Of a stretch of 51,300 nt of DNA, positions 1-9,490 are shown piece by piece. The DNA comes from Prochlorococcus sp. AG-355-J23 (GTDB taxonomy: Bacteria; Cyanobacteriota; Cyanobacteriia; PCC-6307; Cyanobiaceae). The stretch is taken from the NCBI GenBank assembly GCA_003278705.1, contig QCDR01000011.1:1-51300 (forward strand), in the 5' to 3' direction. A model generated the notes under the pieces. It searched no databases, was not told where the DNA came from, and worked only from the letters and a program-made list of their open reading frames with translations. Numbering within the stretch: the first letter of the stretch is position 1; every line of letters starts with the position of its first letter. A program made the position numbers and the translations under genes.

Positions 1-753
1 CAATTAAAAAGAAGACCATCAACTCTTTTAGCAGGAATATTACAACCAATAATTTGGCTTTTTTTATTTGGGGCATTATTCTCTAAAGCTCCTGAAGGTT
101 TTTTACCAGGTGTTGATTCTTATGGGAATTTTTTAGGAGCAGGACTTATTGTTTTTACTGCTTTTAGCGGAGCCCTAAACTCTGGTCTTCCTTTAATGTT
201 TGATAGAGAGTTTGGATTTCTTAATAGATTACTTGTGGCTCCTTTAACCAGTAGATTATCCATAGTTTTATCTTCTTTTTTTTACATAACAATCTTGAGC
301 TTTGTTCAGAGTATTGTAATAATGATTGTTTCATACATTTTGGGTTATGGATGGCCCAACTTATATGGTTTAGGAATTGTATTTGCCACACTAATTTTAT
401 TAGTTCTTTTTGTGACATCAATAAGTTTATGTTTAGCGTTTGTTTTGCCGGGACATATTGAATTAATCGCTCTTATATTCGTAATAAATTTACCTCTTCT
501 ATTTGCGAGTACTGCTTTAGCTCCAATCTCTTTTATGCCAAATTGGCTAGGCTGGTTAGCCTCATTAAATCCATTAACTTTTGCTATTGAACCTATCAGG
601 ACTGCCTATACACAAACTATGGATTTAGAATTAGTGGCTTTACATGCCCCATATGGTGATTTAACTTGTAAGAGTTGTATCTCAATTTTATTTTCTTTAA
701 CAGTTTTTTCCTTGATTATTATAAGGCCTCTGTTAAATAGAAAGTTAAATTAG
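1..753 (+). CDS. ABC-2 type transporter permease, 5'-truncated by window edge
   Basis: The reading frame is open from the first base, so the gene starts upstream; about 250 residues are visible. It is a hydrophobic integral membrane protein with about five helices. The pattern is that of ABC-2 (DrrB-like) permeases: a segment ending in PLMFDREFGFLNRLLVAPLT, then a late turn with a proline-containing loop (SFMPNWLGWLASLNPLTFAIEPIR) typical of the family's last periplasmic part. Such permeases pair with a separate ATPase to export drugs, lipids or polysaccharide; that ATPase would be expected just upstream, outside the window. The substrate cannot be read from the sequence. Confidence 0.85.
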   Translation, partial: QLKRRPSTLLAGILQPIIWLFLFGALFSKAPEGFLPGVDSYGNFLGAGLIVFTAFSGALNSGLPLMFDREFGFLNRLLVAPLTSRLSIVLSSFFYITILSFVQSIVIMIVSYILGYGWPNLYGLGIVFATLILLVLFVTSISLCLAFVLPGHIELIALIFVINLPLLFASTALAPISFMPNWLGWLASLNPLTFAIEPIRTAYTQTMDLELVALHAPYGDLTCKSCISILFSLTVFSLIIIRPLLNRKLN

Positions 754-760
754 AAATTTT

Positions 761-1174
761 ATGCTTTTAAAAAATCATTTAATAGAAATTTTTAAACAAG
801 CTTCTTTAGAAAATAATTTTTTGCTTAAAGAAAATGTTGTTATTAAGTGGGTCCATAGATTTGGGATTGATTCATTAAATGATTTATTAATCCATAGTTC
901 ACCACAAAAAGAAAATCAAGAACATATATCTTTAATTGATGAAATGCATGAAGAAAATCAAGAACAAATTAAGCTTGAATTATCAAAAACTTTTGAAAAT
1001 ATTGAAGAAACAAAGATGGAATCAAATGGCCTGGAAACTGCTAGAAGCAATGAAATATCTATCAAAAATCAAAATTCTAATAAAATAAATCAATTTACTG
1101 AAAACCCTAAATTACCCCTACCTTATATTAAAAATTTAAGAAAGTGGATTAACAACGATAAAGAAGCTAGTTAG
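761..1174 (+). CDS. Hypothetical protein, 137 aa, co-directional with ABC permease
   Basis: I do not recognise a family. The ATG lies 7 bases after the permease stop, so the two are probably co-transcribed. The first 45 residues look like a folded helical segment; the middle (about 50-110) is a hydrophilic, Glu/Asn/Lys-rich stretch likely to be disordered; the end (PLPYIKNLRKWINN) is again ordered-looking and basic. There is no signal peptide or membrane helix. The gene ends three bases from the converging groEL stop. It could be a cytosolic accessory protein of the transporter, but only position supports that. Confidence 0.65.
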   Translation: MLLKNHLIEIFKQASLENNFLLKENVVIKWVHRFGIDSLNDLLIHSSPQKENQEHISLIDEMHEENQEQIKLELSKTFENIEETKMESNGLETARSNEISIKNQNSNKINQFTENPKLPLPYIKNLRKWINNDKEAS

Positions 1175-1177
1175 CTT
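1164..1177. terminator. Small stem-loop at convergent gene ends (weak terminator candidate)
   Basis: AAGCTA and TAGCTT form a perfect inverted repeat around GT. It spans the stop codon of the 137-aa gene and reaches the base before the groEL stop. In the plus direction it is followed by a short T stretch. The tight loop and short stem make it weak. Confidence 0.3.
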
Positions 1178-2875
1178 TTACATCATACCTGGCATTCCCA
1201 TGCCACCCATTCCTGGCATTCCCATACCACCCATACCTGGCATTCCCATGCCACCCATTCCTCCCATTGGATCTCCACCTGGTCCTCCAGGGGCTGCGGC
1301 TTCAGGTTCTGGGATGTCCGCCATCGCAACTTCTGTTGTGAGGAGCATAGCCGCAATAGATACTGAATCTTGAAGAGCTAATCTTATTACTTTGGTTGGA
1401 TCTAATATTCCTGAATCTTTTAAATCCTCATATTGTCCTGAATTAGCATTAAAGCCTTTGTTAAGCCTTTGAATTTCAGCGACAACTACATCACCATTAA
1501 AACCAGCATTTTTTGCTATTTGTTTGGTAGGTTCCAAAAGGGCTTCTTTAACTATATTTATCCCCGTTCTTAAATCATCTGAAGATGTTTCACTTAATTT
1601 TAAAAGGTCATCTGATATTTCAATTAAAGTTTGTCCTCCTCCAGAAACAACGCCCTCTTCAATAGCAGCTTTCGTAGCATTAAGGGAATCTTCGATTCTC
1701 AACTTTTTATACTTCATCTCTGTTTCTGTAGCGGCTCCTACTTTGATAAGAGCCACTCCTCCGGCTAGTTTGGCTATCCTTTCATTGATTTTATCCTGAT
1801 CATATTCAGATTCAGTAATATTAACTTCTCTCTTTAATTTCTCTACTCTCTCTTTAACTAAATCTTTAGTGTCTTCGAAGGCAACAATTGTAGTTTTATC
1901 CTTTGTGATAGTTATTTTTTTTGCTTTTCCTAAATCATTAATTGATACTTTATCAAGTGTCATCGATTTATCTTCGCTGATTAACTTAGCCCCTGTAAGA
2001 ATTGCAATATCTTCAAGGGCAGCTTTTCTTCTCTCACCAAATAAAGGAGCTCTCACGGAAGCAACATTTAAAACCCCACTATTCTTATTTAAAACTAAAG
2101 TGGTTAAAGCCTCTCCTTCGATATCTTCAGCAAGAATTAGAAAAGGTGAGCCTGTCTTTTGAATTTCTTCAAGTATTGGAACTAGTTCAACTAAAGTTGA
2201 GACTTTTTGATCAGTTATTAATATTTTAGGGTTTTCAAGTTCACAAACTTGTCTTTCTTGGTCTGTTACGAAATATGGAGAACTATAACCTCTATCAAAA
2301 GACATACCTTCAGTTATATCTAATTCTGTTTCTAGTGATTGAGATTCTTCGACAGTTATTACACCATCTGAAGTAACAATATCCATTGCTTTAGAAATTA
2401 TAGAACCAATTTCTTCATCACCTCCAGCACTAACTGTTGCAACTTTTTGGATGTCAGAACCATTTAATGAAATACTTTTGGAACTTAATTTTTCTAAGAC
2501 AAAAGCTAGGCCTGCCTCCATACCTTTTTTTAACTCCATAGGGTTCGCGCCAGAAGCAATATTTTTTAATCCCTCCTGAACCATCTTCTGAGCCAAAATG
2601 GTTGCTGTTGTTGTTCCATCACCTGCACTCTCTTTTGTCTTGGATGCAACTTGTTCTATTAATTTCGCACCTAAATTAGAAATAGGGTTTTCAATCTCGA
2701 TTTCTTTAGCAACTGTAGATCCATCTCTTACTATATCTGGTGAACCAAATTTCTTTTCTATTACAACGTTTTTTGCCTTCGGCCCAATAGTAACCTTTAC
2801 CGCATTAGCTACGAAATTAACACCTTTTTCTAGCGCTTCTCTTGATTCATTAGAAAAACTTAACTGTTTAGCCAT
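1178..2875 (-). CDS. groL2: 60-kDa chaperonin GroEL, solitary paralogue
   Basis: This is a full-length (565 aa) chaperonin subunit of the ATP-driven protein-folding ring. The nucleotide-binding segment DGTTT is at 86-90, a GPKAKN stretch replaces the usual GPKGRN near residue 31, and VVSGGGQTL lies near 410. No groES is adjacent, which fits the second cyanobacterial groEL rather than the groES-linked copy; the symbol rests on that. The tail is unusually long and made of GGM/GMPGM units. No CIRCE-type inverted repeat (TTAGCACTC-N9-GAGTGCTAA) is visible in the 130 bases upstream, so control by HrcA is not indicated. The start is the ATG giving the canonical MAKQLSF beginning. Confidence 0.95.
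   Translation of the reverse strand: MAKQLSFSNESREALEKGVNFVANAVKVTIGPKAKNVVIEKKFGSPDIVRDGSTVAKEIEIENPISNLGAKLIEQVASKTKESAGDGTTTATILAQKMVQEGLKNIASGANPMELKKGMEAGLAFVLEKLSSKSISLNGSDIQKVATVSAGGDEEIGSIISKAMDIVTSDGVITVEESQSLETELDITEGMSFDRGYSSPYFVTDQERQVCELENPKILITDQKVSTLVELVPILEEIQKTGSPFLILAEDIEGEALTTLVLNKNSGVLNVASVRAPLFGERRKAALEDIAILTGAKLISEDKSMTLDKVSINDLGKAKKITITKDKTTIVAFEDTKDLVKERVEKLKREVNITESEYDQDKINERIAKLAGGVALIKVGAATETEMKYKKLRIEDSLNATKAAIEEGVVSGGGQTLIEISDDLLKLSETSSDDLRTGINIVKEALLEPTKQIAKNAGFNGDVVVAEIQRLNKGFNANSGQYEDLKDSGILDPTKVIRLALQDSVSIAAMLLTTEVAMADIPEPEAAAPGGPGGDPMGGMGGMGMPGMGGMGMPGMGGMGMPGMM
1185..1262. repeat. 24-bp tandem repeat inside the groEL 3' end
   Basis: About 3.25 copies of a 24-base unit (beginning ATACCTGGCATTCCCATGCC on the plus strand) lie head to tail, differing only at a few bases. 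Each copy encodes eight residues, GMPGMGGM on the minus strand, forming the flexible chaperonin tail. Because whole units keep frame, copy number could vary between strains without disrupting the protein. Confidence 0.85.
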
Positions 2876-3006
2876 GCTTACTCAAAATTTAATCTTATTC
2901 TAATCTCCCATAGAATCATTTTTTAGGGATATTTAATTAAGTGGGGAAAGCCGAATTTCTTTTAATAGGACATACAAATTAACTTAAATAAGAGTATCTT
3001 TAAGTT

Positions 3007-3186
3007 ATGGAAGAAACAAATAATCTTATTTTTACTCTTACCGCAATCCTCGCGATTGCTATGACACTAATATATTTTCCTTTAAGATTTTTCTTAACAT
3101 TAACTGCTAGAAGTCGAAGACTAAAACTTTTACAAAAAATTAGAAGGTTGAGAGATGAATTAGGCCAGCCTTATGAAAGTACATAA
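3007..3186 (+). CDS. Small membrane protein, 59 aa
   Basis: An ATG-started frame encodes a single N-terminal membrane helix (about residues 8-32) followed by a strongly basic cytosolic tail (RSRRLKLLQKIRRLRDELGQ), with stop TAA. The hydrophobic-then-basic pattern is that of a genuine small membrane protein. Its TAA abuts the fabG stop on the other strand with no base between them, matching the compact gene ends elsewhere here. The basic tail could bind membrane lipid headgroups or nucleic acid, but the function is unknown to me. Confidence 0.7.
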   Translation: MEETNNLIFTLTAILAIAMTLIYFPLRFFLTLTARSRRLKLLQKIRRLRDELGQPYEST

Positions 3187-3939
3187 CTAAATACTCATAC
3201 CCCCGTCTATACTGATTGTTTGCCCTGTAATGTAACTTCCTGCATCACTTGAAACTAGGAATGAAACTAAGTTTGCAATTTGAGTACAACTTCCTAATTT
3301 CCCTAAAGGGATAACTTTAAGTATCTCTTCAGTATTAAGTTTTTCAGTCATTTCTGTTTCTATAAAGCCTGGAGCTATTGCATTTACGTTTATACCTCTT
3401 GAAGCAAATTCTTTAGCACAAGTTTTGGTGAATCCAATAACTCCAGCTTTAGCGGCAGAATAATTTGCTTGACCGGGATTACCAATTATTCCGACAACAG
3501 ATGAAATATTTACGATACTACCACTTCTTTTTTTCATCATAAATTTTGAAGCATATTTTGTACAAAGAAAAACCCCTTTTAAGTTTGTATTTAATACATC
3601 ATCCCATTGTTCCGATTTCATTCTCATTAATAGTCCATCTCTTGTAATACCAGCATTGTTAATAAGAATATCAATGGAACCATTAATTTTTATGATTTCT
3701 TCAAAAGCTGAACTGACAGAATCTTCTCTTGATACATCAAATTTTAATTTATGAGCTTTACCTCCCGAATTTTTTATTGAATTTACAACTTCTTCAGCTT
3801 TTTCATCAGAGGAAGAGTAATTAATAAAAACTTCTGCTCCTAAGCGGCTTAGTTCTAAAGCAATTTCTTTACCAATTCCTCTGCTAGCTCCAGTGATTAA
3901 AGCAACTTTGCCTGATAATGAATAATCTGTATTGGACAT
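3187..3939 (-). CDS. fabG: 3-oxoacyl-[acyl-carrier-protein] reductase
   Basis: This is a classical short-chain dehydrogenase of 250 aa that uses NADPH to reduce 3-oxoacyl-ACP in the fatty-acid elongation cycle. The dinucleotide motif TGASRGIG is at 16-23, NNAG near 90, the catalytic Ser in NISSVVG and Tyr/Lys in YSAAKAG near 160, and the C-terminal TGQTISIDGGMSI signature of FabG is intact. It is divergent from ispD across a 92-base gap that must hold both promoters. Other SDR substrates are possible, but length and ending fit FabG closely. Confidence 0.94.
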   Translation of the reverse strand: MSNTDYSLSGKVALITGASRGIGKEIALELSRLGAEVFINYSSSDEKAEEVVNSIKNSGGKAHKLKFDVSREDSVSSAFEEIIKINGSIDILINNAGITRDGLLMRMKSEQWDDVLNTNLKGVFLCTKYASKFMMKKRSGSIVNISSVVGIIGNPGQANYSAAKAGVIGFTKTCAKEFASRGINVNAIAPGFIETEMTEKLNTEEILKVIPLGKLGSCTQIANLVSFLVSSDAGSYITGQTISIDGGMSI

Positions 3940-4031
3940 TGTGAAATTTTATAATTTTCAATCGTAGTACTATTTGTGTAAAGATATTGCTTTTATTTAT
4001 AATTGTCTAGAAAACATTAAGTCCTTCTATT

Positions 4032-4703
4032 GTGCACTTTTTAATACCAGCTGCAGGGAGTGGTAGCAGAATGAAAGCTGGGAAAAATAAATTACTTATT
4101 GATTTAGAGGGAGAGTCTTTGATTTATTGGACACTTAAATCTGTATTTTCTGCAAGCTCAACAAACTGGGTTGGAATAATTGGGCAACCGAAAGATAAAA
4201 ACTTATTACTAAATTCAGCAAAGGATTTTGCCCATAAAGTTCATTGGATTAATGGTGGTGACACCAGACAACAGTCAGTTTTTAATGGTTTAAAAGCGTT
4301 ACCAAAAGATGCTGAAAAAGTTTTAATACATGATGGCGCTAGATGTCTAATTAATCCTGAATTGATAGACCTTTGTGCCAAGCAATTAGATGTAAATGAA
4401 GCTGTAATTTTAGCTACTAAGGTAACAGACACTATAAAGATTGTTGATAATGAAGGTTTTATTAAAGAAACACCAGACAGAAATTATTTGTGGGCAGCGC
4501 AAACTCCTCAGGGCTTTTTAGTAGATAGATTAAAAAAAGCTCATAAAATGGCAATTGATAAAAACTGGAAAGTCACAGATGATGCTTCTCTTTTCGAAAT
4601 GCTTAATTGGAAAGTGAAGATTATTGAAGGAACTTATTCAAATATAAAAATTACATCCCCTATAGATTTGAAAATAGCAAAACTTTTTGTGAAGAACTCC
4701 TAG
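4032..4703 (+). CDS. ispD: 2-C-methyl-D-erythritol 4-phosphate cytidylyltransferase (GTG start)
   Basis: IspD joins CTP to MEP in the plastidial-type isoprenoid pathway, feeding carotenoid, phytol and quinone side-chain synthesis. The CTP-binding loop PAAGSGSRM is at residues 6-14, the IHDGAR motif near 100, and TDDASLFE near 180. At 223 aa it has the usual single-domain length, without fusion to IspF. The start is GTG, because the motif begins only five residues in and no ATG precedes it. Its TAG directly abuts the stop of the converging S66 gene. Confidence 0.93.
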   Translation: MHFLIPAAGSGSRMKAGKNKLLIDLEGESLIYWTLKSVFSASSTNWVGIIGQPKDKNLLLNSAKDFAHKVHWINGGDTRQQSVFNGLKALPKDAEKVLIHDGARCLINPELIDLCAKQLDVNEAVILATKVTDTIKIVDNEGFIKETPDRNYLWAAQTPQGFLVDRLKKAHKMAIDKNWKVTDDASLFEMLNWKVKIIEGTYSNIKITSPIDLKIAKLFVKNS

Positions 4704-5573
4704 TTAAAAAGGTTTATCGACACTAAGAATGCCGTTGTCACCATTTAAGGTCGCTGCATACCCTAACGGGATGCATGCATTTCCTGATATGTGGCCTATT
4801 GGGAGATCAAAAAGAATAGGAAAATCGAACTCTTGAAGTCTTTCAATAATGCAGTTTTTTAGTAAATCTTTGAATTCAAGGTCGCAGGCATCATTAGAAA
4901 AACTTCCGAATCCAATACCCGCAATTTCAGAAATTGTTTTAGTCATCCTAAGGTAAGTCAACATGCGATCAATTTTATAAATATCTTCATTAATGTCTTC
5001 AAAAATTATTATTTTCCCTTTGCAATCTGGAAAGTGATTAGTACCAATTAGAAAAGTAGCAATACTTAAGTTAGAAACTATTATCTCTCCTTTCGCTTTC
5101 CCACCTCTTAAAGGGATTCCTATTATGTCCTCAACATATCCCTCAAAAAGTAAATTTCTTAATCTCTCAAGACTCCACTCTGGTTCTTTGAAAAGGCTAG
5201 TAACCATGGGTCCATGGATAGAACCTATAAATCCTTGAGAATATTTAGATAGTAATAAAGAACATGTATCTGAGAATCCAAGCATTAACCCATGCTGCCA
5301 AGAAGGTTCTTTTTCTAGAAGTCTTGCTGAACCCCAGCCTCCTTTTGCAAAAATGATTAGCTTACTATTTTGTGCTTTTTCAAGTTCTTCAAATCTAGTT
5401 AGATCATCGCCTGCAAAATAACCAAATTTTTTTGATAGAGAATTATTTTCATTAATTTCCAAACCCCAGTTTCTTAAGATTTCTATGCCTTTTTGAAAAT
5501 TTTCGTCTTCATCAATAAAGGAGCCTGGAGCTAAAATATCTATTAAATCCCCTTTTTTTAATCTAAAAACCAT
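4704..5573 (-). CDS. LD-carboxypeptidase / S66 family serine peptidase
   Basis: At 289 aa this has the size of the S66 family (LdcA/MccF type), which removes the terminal D-Ala from murein tetrapeptides during cell-wall recycling, or cleaves related amide bonds. The FAKGGWGSARLL segment and the nucleophile region GFSDTCSLLL (Ser near residue 100) match the family's GG-GA and G(Y/F)SD blocks. The later IFEDINEDIYKIDRML supplies the conserved Glu, and the final PIGHISGN the catalytic His. It lies 9 bases downstream of the ubiA stop on the same strand, so the two may be co-transcribed. The exact substrate is not resolvable. Confidence 0.88.
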   Translation of the reverse strand: MVFRLKKGDLIDILAPGSFIDEDENFQKGIEILRNWGLEINENNSLSKKFGYFAGDDLTRFEELEKAQNSKLIIFAKGGWGSARLLEKEPSWQHGLMLGFSDTCSLLLSKYSQGFIGSIHGPMVTSLFKEPEWSLERLRNLLFEGYVEDIIGIPLRGGKAKGEIIVSNLSIATFLIGTNHFPDCKGKIIIFEDINEDIYKIDRMLTYLRMTKTISEIAGIGFGSFSNDACDLEFKDLLKNCIIERLQEFDFPILFDLPIGHISGNACIPLGYAATLNGDNGILSVDKPF

Positions 5574-5582
5574 ATTTAGAAT

Positions 5583-6491
5583 TTATGAAGCAATAATAAT
5601 TCCTAATAAGATGACTCCTCCATAAATTGCTTGATTTTTGAAGTGATTGCCAATATTTTTTATTGATTGCTTTTCCTCGGGAAATACTTTTAGTATATCT
5701 CTCTGCATTAAGATTGAAGTTACAAGCCAAATTGGCCAAAAAATAAAATCCATTTGATTAATAAATCCGCATATTGCGAGAAAAAAAGAAGTTAAAAAAT
5801 AACAAATTTGAATGGTTATTCTTGTATTGTTCTGGAGGTTAACTGCGGAACTGTTAATTCCAATTTTGATATCATATTTTTTATCTGCTAAAGCATAAAT
5901 CGTGTCAAAGCCAAAAGTCCAAAAAAAAGTGGCTAACCAGCAAAATAGTAAAACAAAACTATTTAAATTTCCTTCATTTGCGGCCCAGGGAATTAAGACA
6001 GCAAAACCCCAGCATATGGATAAGATTAATTGAGGATATTTAAACCATCTTTTAGCAGAAGGATAAATTAAAATGATAGGTAAAGCTAAAAAAGCAAGTG
6101 AAATTGAAAGGATTCTTCCAGGCTGAGGTAGTGACAAAGTTAGAAAGAAGCTACATAAAATTAAAAATAAAAGAATTGAATAAGCTGTTTTAAGACCGAT
6201 TTTATTTGCAGCTAGAGGTCTATTTTTTGTCCTAACAACTCTTTGATCAATTTTTTTGTCCCAAATATCATTAACCACGCAGCCTAATCCACTTACTAGT
6301 AGTCCTCCCAGTATTATTCTTAGCAACATTAAAAATGTTGGATTAGCATCCGGGGTTAAATATAAACTCCATCCAGCAGGAATAAGTAAGATCATTCTTC
6401 CAGTCGGCTTATTCCACCTTAATAATTCAAAAAAAGTATTTAATTTAATTTGTCGATTTTTATTTTGCATATGACCTATTGTATATTTCAT
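5583..6491 (-). CDS. ubiA: 4-hydroxybenzoate polyprenyltransferase-type UbiA prenyltransferase
   Basis: This is a membrane prenyltransferase with about eight helices that attaches an isoprenoid chain to an aromatic acid. In cyanobacteria this enzyme type serves plastoquinone synthesis from 4-hydroxybenzoate, and I infer that here. The two Asp-rich diphosphate-binding motifs are clear: NDIWDKKIDQRVVRTKNRPLA near residue 75 and DTIYALADKKYD near 200. Other UbiA branches make chlorophyll or tocopherol, but the first motif is the UbiA/4-HB type. The start is uncertain by seven residues: a second ATG (6470) has a closer AGG upstream. Confidence 0.88.
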   Translation of the reverse strand: MKYTIGHMQNKNRQIKLNTFFELLRWNKPTGRMILLIPAGWSLYLTPDANPTFLMLLRIILGGLLVSGLGCVVNDIWDKKIDQRVVRTKNRPLAANKIGLKTAYSILLFLILCSFFLTLSLPQPGRILSISLAFLALPIILIYPSAKRWFKYPQLILSICWGFAVLIPWAANEGNLNSFVLLFCWLATFFWTFGFDTIYALADKKYDIKIGINSSAVNLQNNTRITIQICYFLTSFFLAICGFINQMDFIFWPIWLVTSILMQRDILKVFPEEKQSIKNIGNHFKNQAIYGGVILLGIIIAS

Positions 6492-6595
6492 AACTTTAAA
6501 TAATCTTACTAGGATTAAATGATTTCTATTATTTAATAATCAATGTTGGGTATATTTATTAATGGATTAAAGATATCTTCGTCTTATAAAAAGAA

Positions 6596-8191
6596 ATGAT
6601 ACTGAAACAAGATTTAAGATATTTTCAAGAAAAGCAAATTTTAGTAGCTTCTATAGATATTGGCACTAACTCTACACATCTCTTGGTAGCAGAAATTAAT
6701 CTAGAATTAAAATCATTTTCAATAAAATTTACTGATAAATCAACCACTCGTCTTGGAGAAAGAGATGAGGATGGTAATCTTACTGAAGAATCAATCCAAA
6801 GGGCATTAGTTACTCTTAAGCGATTTAAGGAATATTGTAAAAGTAATGGAGTAAAACAAATCGTAACAGCAGCAACAAGTGCAGTTAGGGAAGCTCCAAA
6901 CGGTCAAGATTTTATTAGAAGAGTTCTTGATGAAACTGATATTAAAATAGAAATGATAAGTGGTTCTGAAGAAGCCAGATTAATTTACCTTGGTGTTCTT
7001 TCTGGGATGTCTTTTGAAGATCAGTCTTTTGTAATCATAGATATTGGAGGAGGATCTACAGAATTAATACTTGCAGATGAAAAAGATGCTATAGCTCTTA
7101 CCAGTTCGAGAATTGGTGCGGTAAGACTTAAAAATGATTTTTTAAATAAAGGGTCTATAACTTCAGAAAGATCGAGTTTTTTAACAACTTTTATTAAAGG
7201 ATCTTTAGAACCATCTGTTCGAAAAATAAAGAGTAGATCTAAAGGAGATAAGCCTTTATCTATGATTGCAACCAGTGGCACTGCAACCTCATTAGGAAAT
7301 TTGATTTCAGATGATTTGGGAGAATCCAAACAAAAGTTACATGGTTTTAAATTTAAAAGGGAAAATTTACAAAATGTGTTGGAAAAACTAATTAAATTGC
7401 CAGTTTCGGAAATCAAGAAAATACCTTCATTAAGTGAGAGAAGAGCAGAAATAATTATTCCAGGAGCATTGATATTAAACACCGCAATGGAGATGTTGAA
7501 CTTTGATGAATTAATAATAAGTGAGAGGGCGCTTCGAGAGGGTTTGGTTGTGGATTGGATGCTTCGTAAAGGAATAATTAAAAATGAGTTAAATATTCAA
7601 GGCAATATTAGAAAAACAACTATAGTTCATCAGGCCAGAAAGTTTGGAGTAGATAATACAAGAGCTGAGAAAGTTATTGATATTGCCTTTCAAATCTATG
7701 ATCAGACTAAGAATATCTTTCATAGTGATAATGACCCTAAAGCTAAAGAACTTCTTTGGGCAGCTTCTAATCTTTATAATTGTGGGAAATATGTGAATGT
7801 TGGTTCATATCACAAACACTCTTGGTACTTAATAAAAAATTGTGAGTTGTTGGGATATTCTGAAGCAGAAACAAATATTATTGCTTCAATAGCTAGGTAC
7901 CATAGAAAGACTCTACCCAAGAAAAGACATGAGTCTTGGCAAAATTTAATATCCAAAGAAGATAAAATATTAGTTCTTGAAATGTCATTAATCCTGAGAC
8001 TAGCAGCAGCTCTTGACCAAAGACCTGACAAGGTGATCTCCTCAGTTCAAATAAAATTGCAGGAAAATAATCTTACATTTCAACTTTTACCTTTAGATAG
8101 AAACCATGATCTTCTTCTTGAAAAATGGAACCTAGGATTATGCCGTAATGTAATAAAAGAACTAAAGAATTTGGAATTAAAAGTTATTTAG
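6596..8191 (+). CDS. ppx: Exopolyphosphatase, Ppx/GppA family with HD-like C-terminal domain
   Basis: This enzyme releases phosphate from the ends of polyphosphate chains; some relatives hydrolyse pppGpp. The actin-like ATPase-fold motifs DIGTNSTHLL (21-30) and DIGGGSTELI (about 148) are intact. The 531-aa length includes the C-terminal HD-like half (YHKHSWYLIKN, ARYHRKTLPKKRH) found in full-length Ppx. Together with ppa at 37.9 kb it gives the window two phosphate-releasing enzymes. Its TAG shares the tetranucleotide TTAG with the stop of the converging RodZ-like gene. Confidence 0.93.
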   Translation: MILKQDLRYFQEKQILVASIDIGTNSTHLLVAEINLELKSFSIKFTDKSTTRLGERDEDGNLTEESIQRALVTLKRFKEYCKSNGVKQIVTAATSAVREAPNGQDFIRRVLDETDIKIEMISGSEEARLIYLGVLSGMSFEDQSFVIIDIGGGSTELILADEKDAIALTSSRIGAVRLKNDFLNKGSITSERSSFLTTFIKGSLEPSVRKIKSRSKGDKPLSMIATSGTATSLGNLISDDLGESKQKLHGFKFKRENLQNVLEKLIKLPVSEIKKIPSLSERRAEIIIPGALILNTAMEMLNFDELIISERALREGLVVDWMLRKGIIKNELNIQGNIRKTTIVHQARKFGVDNTRAEKVIDIAFQIYDQTKNIFHSDNDPKAKELLWAASNLYNCGKYVNVGSYHKHSWYLIKNCELLGYSEAETNIIASIARYHRKTLPKKRHESWQNLISKEDKILVLEMSLILRLAAALDQRPDKVISSVQIKLQENNLTFQLLPLDRNHDLLLEKWNLGLCRNVIKELKNLELKVI

Positions 8192-8679
8192 TTTTTTTTA
8201 ATAAGTTCTTGTTTTGGAGTTTGATCCTGAGAAGAATCTGAAAATAAATTAAAAATTAAGGACGAGGCGATTAGTCCGAGAAAGCCTGAAATTAAAATAA
8301 ATATTAGGAATCCTAGTGGATTAAAATTCTTAGATTGCCTAGTTTTATAGTTTTTTTTGGAAACTTCTTCAACTATTTCTTCAATTTTCACTTCTTTCCT
8401 CTCTATCTTGAATTCATCAATTAAAAATTCTGCATCAAGTTTTAGCTTCTGTGAAATCCTTCTAATCATTGCTTTGATAAATACTTTTTCAGGTAGTTTT
8501 TCTTCATTACCTTCCTCTATGGCTTCAAGTTGATGAGCTCCAATTTTTAAATCAGAAGCCAATTCTTCAATTGATTGATTTTTACTTAACCTAGCTTCTT
8601 TAATGAAATTTCCGATTCTCTTTAAAGAGGAATCTCCTCCTTTATTGTTGATTCCCGAAACAGATTTTATTTCTTTCAA
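8188..8679 (-). CDS. RodZ-like helix-turn-helix membrane protein
   Basis: The protein has 163 aa. Residues about 20-90 form an HTH of the RodZ type (IGNFIKEARLSKNQSIEELA, then EEGNEEKLPEKVFIKAMIRR), followed by a charged linker and one membrane helix near 124-146, with a very short far side. In rod-shaped bacteria RodZ links MreB to the membrane. Here the periplasmic DUF4115 domain is missing, so it is a minimal version that may act in cell shape or as a membrane-bound regulator. It lies downstream of cobM on the same strand (55-base gap). Confidence 0.75.
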   Translation of the reverse strand: MKEIKSVSGINNKGGDSSLKRIGNFIKEARLSKNQSIEELASDLKIGAHQLEAIEEGNEEKLPEKVFIKAMIRRISQKLKLDAEFLIDEFKIERKEVKIEEIVEEVSKKNYKTRQSKNFNPLGFLIFILISGFLGLIASSLIFNLFSDSSQDQTPKQELIKKN

Positions 8680-8734
8680 AGCAAATAAATTTTTACTAAT
8701 TATAGTTATTAATATTTTTCTATCAACTTTAAGA

Positions 8735-9490
8735 TTATTTATTCCTAAAGAGATGATTATAAGATGGATTATAAAGATTAGATCTTTTTTGAGAATTACT
8801 AATTGCTGGGCTAATTATGTAAATGGTTGTTCTAATTAGTTTTTTCTCAATAGAAAATTTTTCCATATCTTTTAATTCTATTAATGATGTCCAACCATCA
8901 TCCCAAGATACTCTAAATCCAACAATCACTTTAGTCTCTGGAGGGTAAAACTCTAGTAAAGTTTCTTGAGACCTTTTAACATGCCTAGCACTTAGATATA
9001 GACATATAGAGGAATTGTGTTTCGCAAGATCTTTCAGAGATTCTTTTTCGGGCATCCCTGTTCGACCTCCTGCTCTAGTTAAAATTATTGTTTGCGTTAC
9101 GTCAGGGATAGTTAACTCAGCTTCATGATATGCTGCAGCAACTTGAAAAGCACTTACTCCAGGAACAACCTCGATTTCAATTTTTTCGTTTTTTAAAATT
9201 TCGATTTGCTCTCTAATTGCTCCAAAAAGGCAAGGGTCTCCATCATGCAACCTTACAACAGTTTTCCCTGCTTGAAATTTTTCTATCATAATTGAGGTGA
9301 TTTGCTCTAAGTTAAGTGAACTCGTTTTTATTTTTTCAGAACCTTCTTTTGCAGAATCTAAAATCTCTTCAGGAATTAGAGAATCAGTCCAAATAATGAC
9401 ATCTGCAATTTTTATCTTTTTTAATGCTTTTAAAGTTAATAATTCCGGATCGCCTGGACCAACACCAATAAAGGATATTTTGTTATCCAT
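8735..9490 (-). CDS. cobM: Precorrin-4 C11-methyltransferase
   Basis: This SAM-dependent tetrapyrrole methylase adds a methyl group at C11 of the corrin ring in B12 (in this group, pseudocobalamin) synthesis. [11 protein letters not shown] near the N-terminus, [16 protein letters not shown] near 88, [14 protein letters not shown] and the CobM-type [16 protein letters not shown] are all visible. I chose the ATG at 9490 because [13 protein letters not shown] is the normal family beginning; an in-frame ATG 18 bases earlier (9508) exists. The chosen start overlaps the lgt stop as ATGGATAA, suggesting translational coupling. The C-terminal 25 residues are poorly conserved-looking. Confidence 0.92.
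   Translation of the reverse strand: MDNKISFIGVGPGDPELLTLKALKKIKIADVIIWTDSLIPEEILDSAKEGSEKIKTSSLNLEQITSIMIEKFQAGKTVVRLHDGDPCLFGAIREQIEILKNEKIEIEVVPGVSAFQVAAAYHEAELTIPDVTQTIILTRAGGRTGMPEKESLKDLAKHNSSICLYLSARHVKRSQETLLEFYPPETKVIVGFRVSWDDGWTSLIELKDMEKFSIEKKLIRTTIYIISPAISNSQKRSNLYNPSYNHLFRNK

Noticed and set aside
2598..2903. Antisense open frame over the groEL 5' end (101 codons)
   Set aside because: It lies opposite a highly conserved coding region, and its sequence mirrors groEL codon structure without any recognisable protein pattern.
8603..8839. Plus-strand open frame of 78 codons between the RodZ-like gene and cobM
   Set aside because: It runs antisense to the start of one gene and the end of the other, with no ribosome-binding site or recognisable domain.
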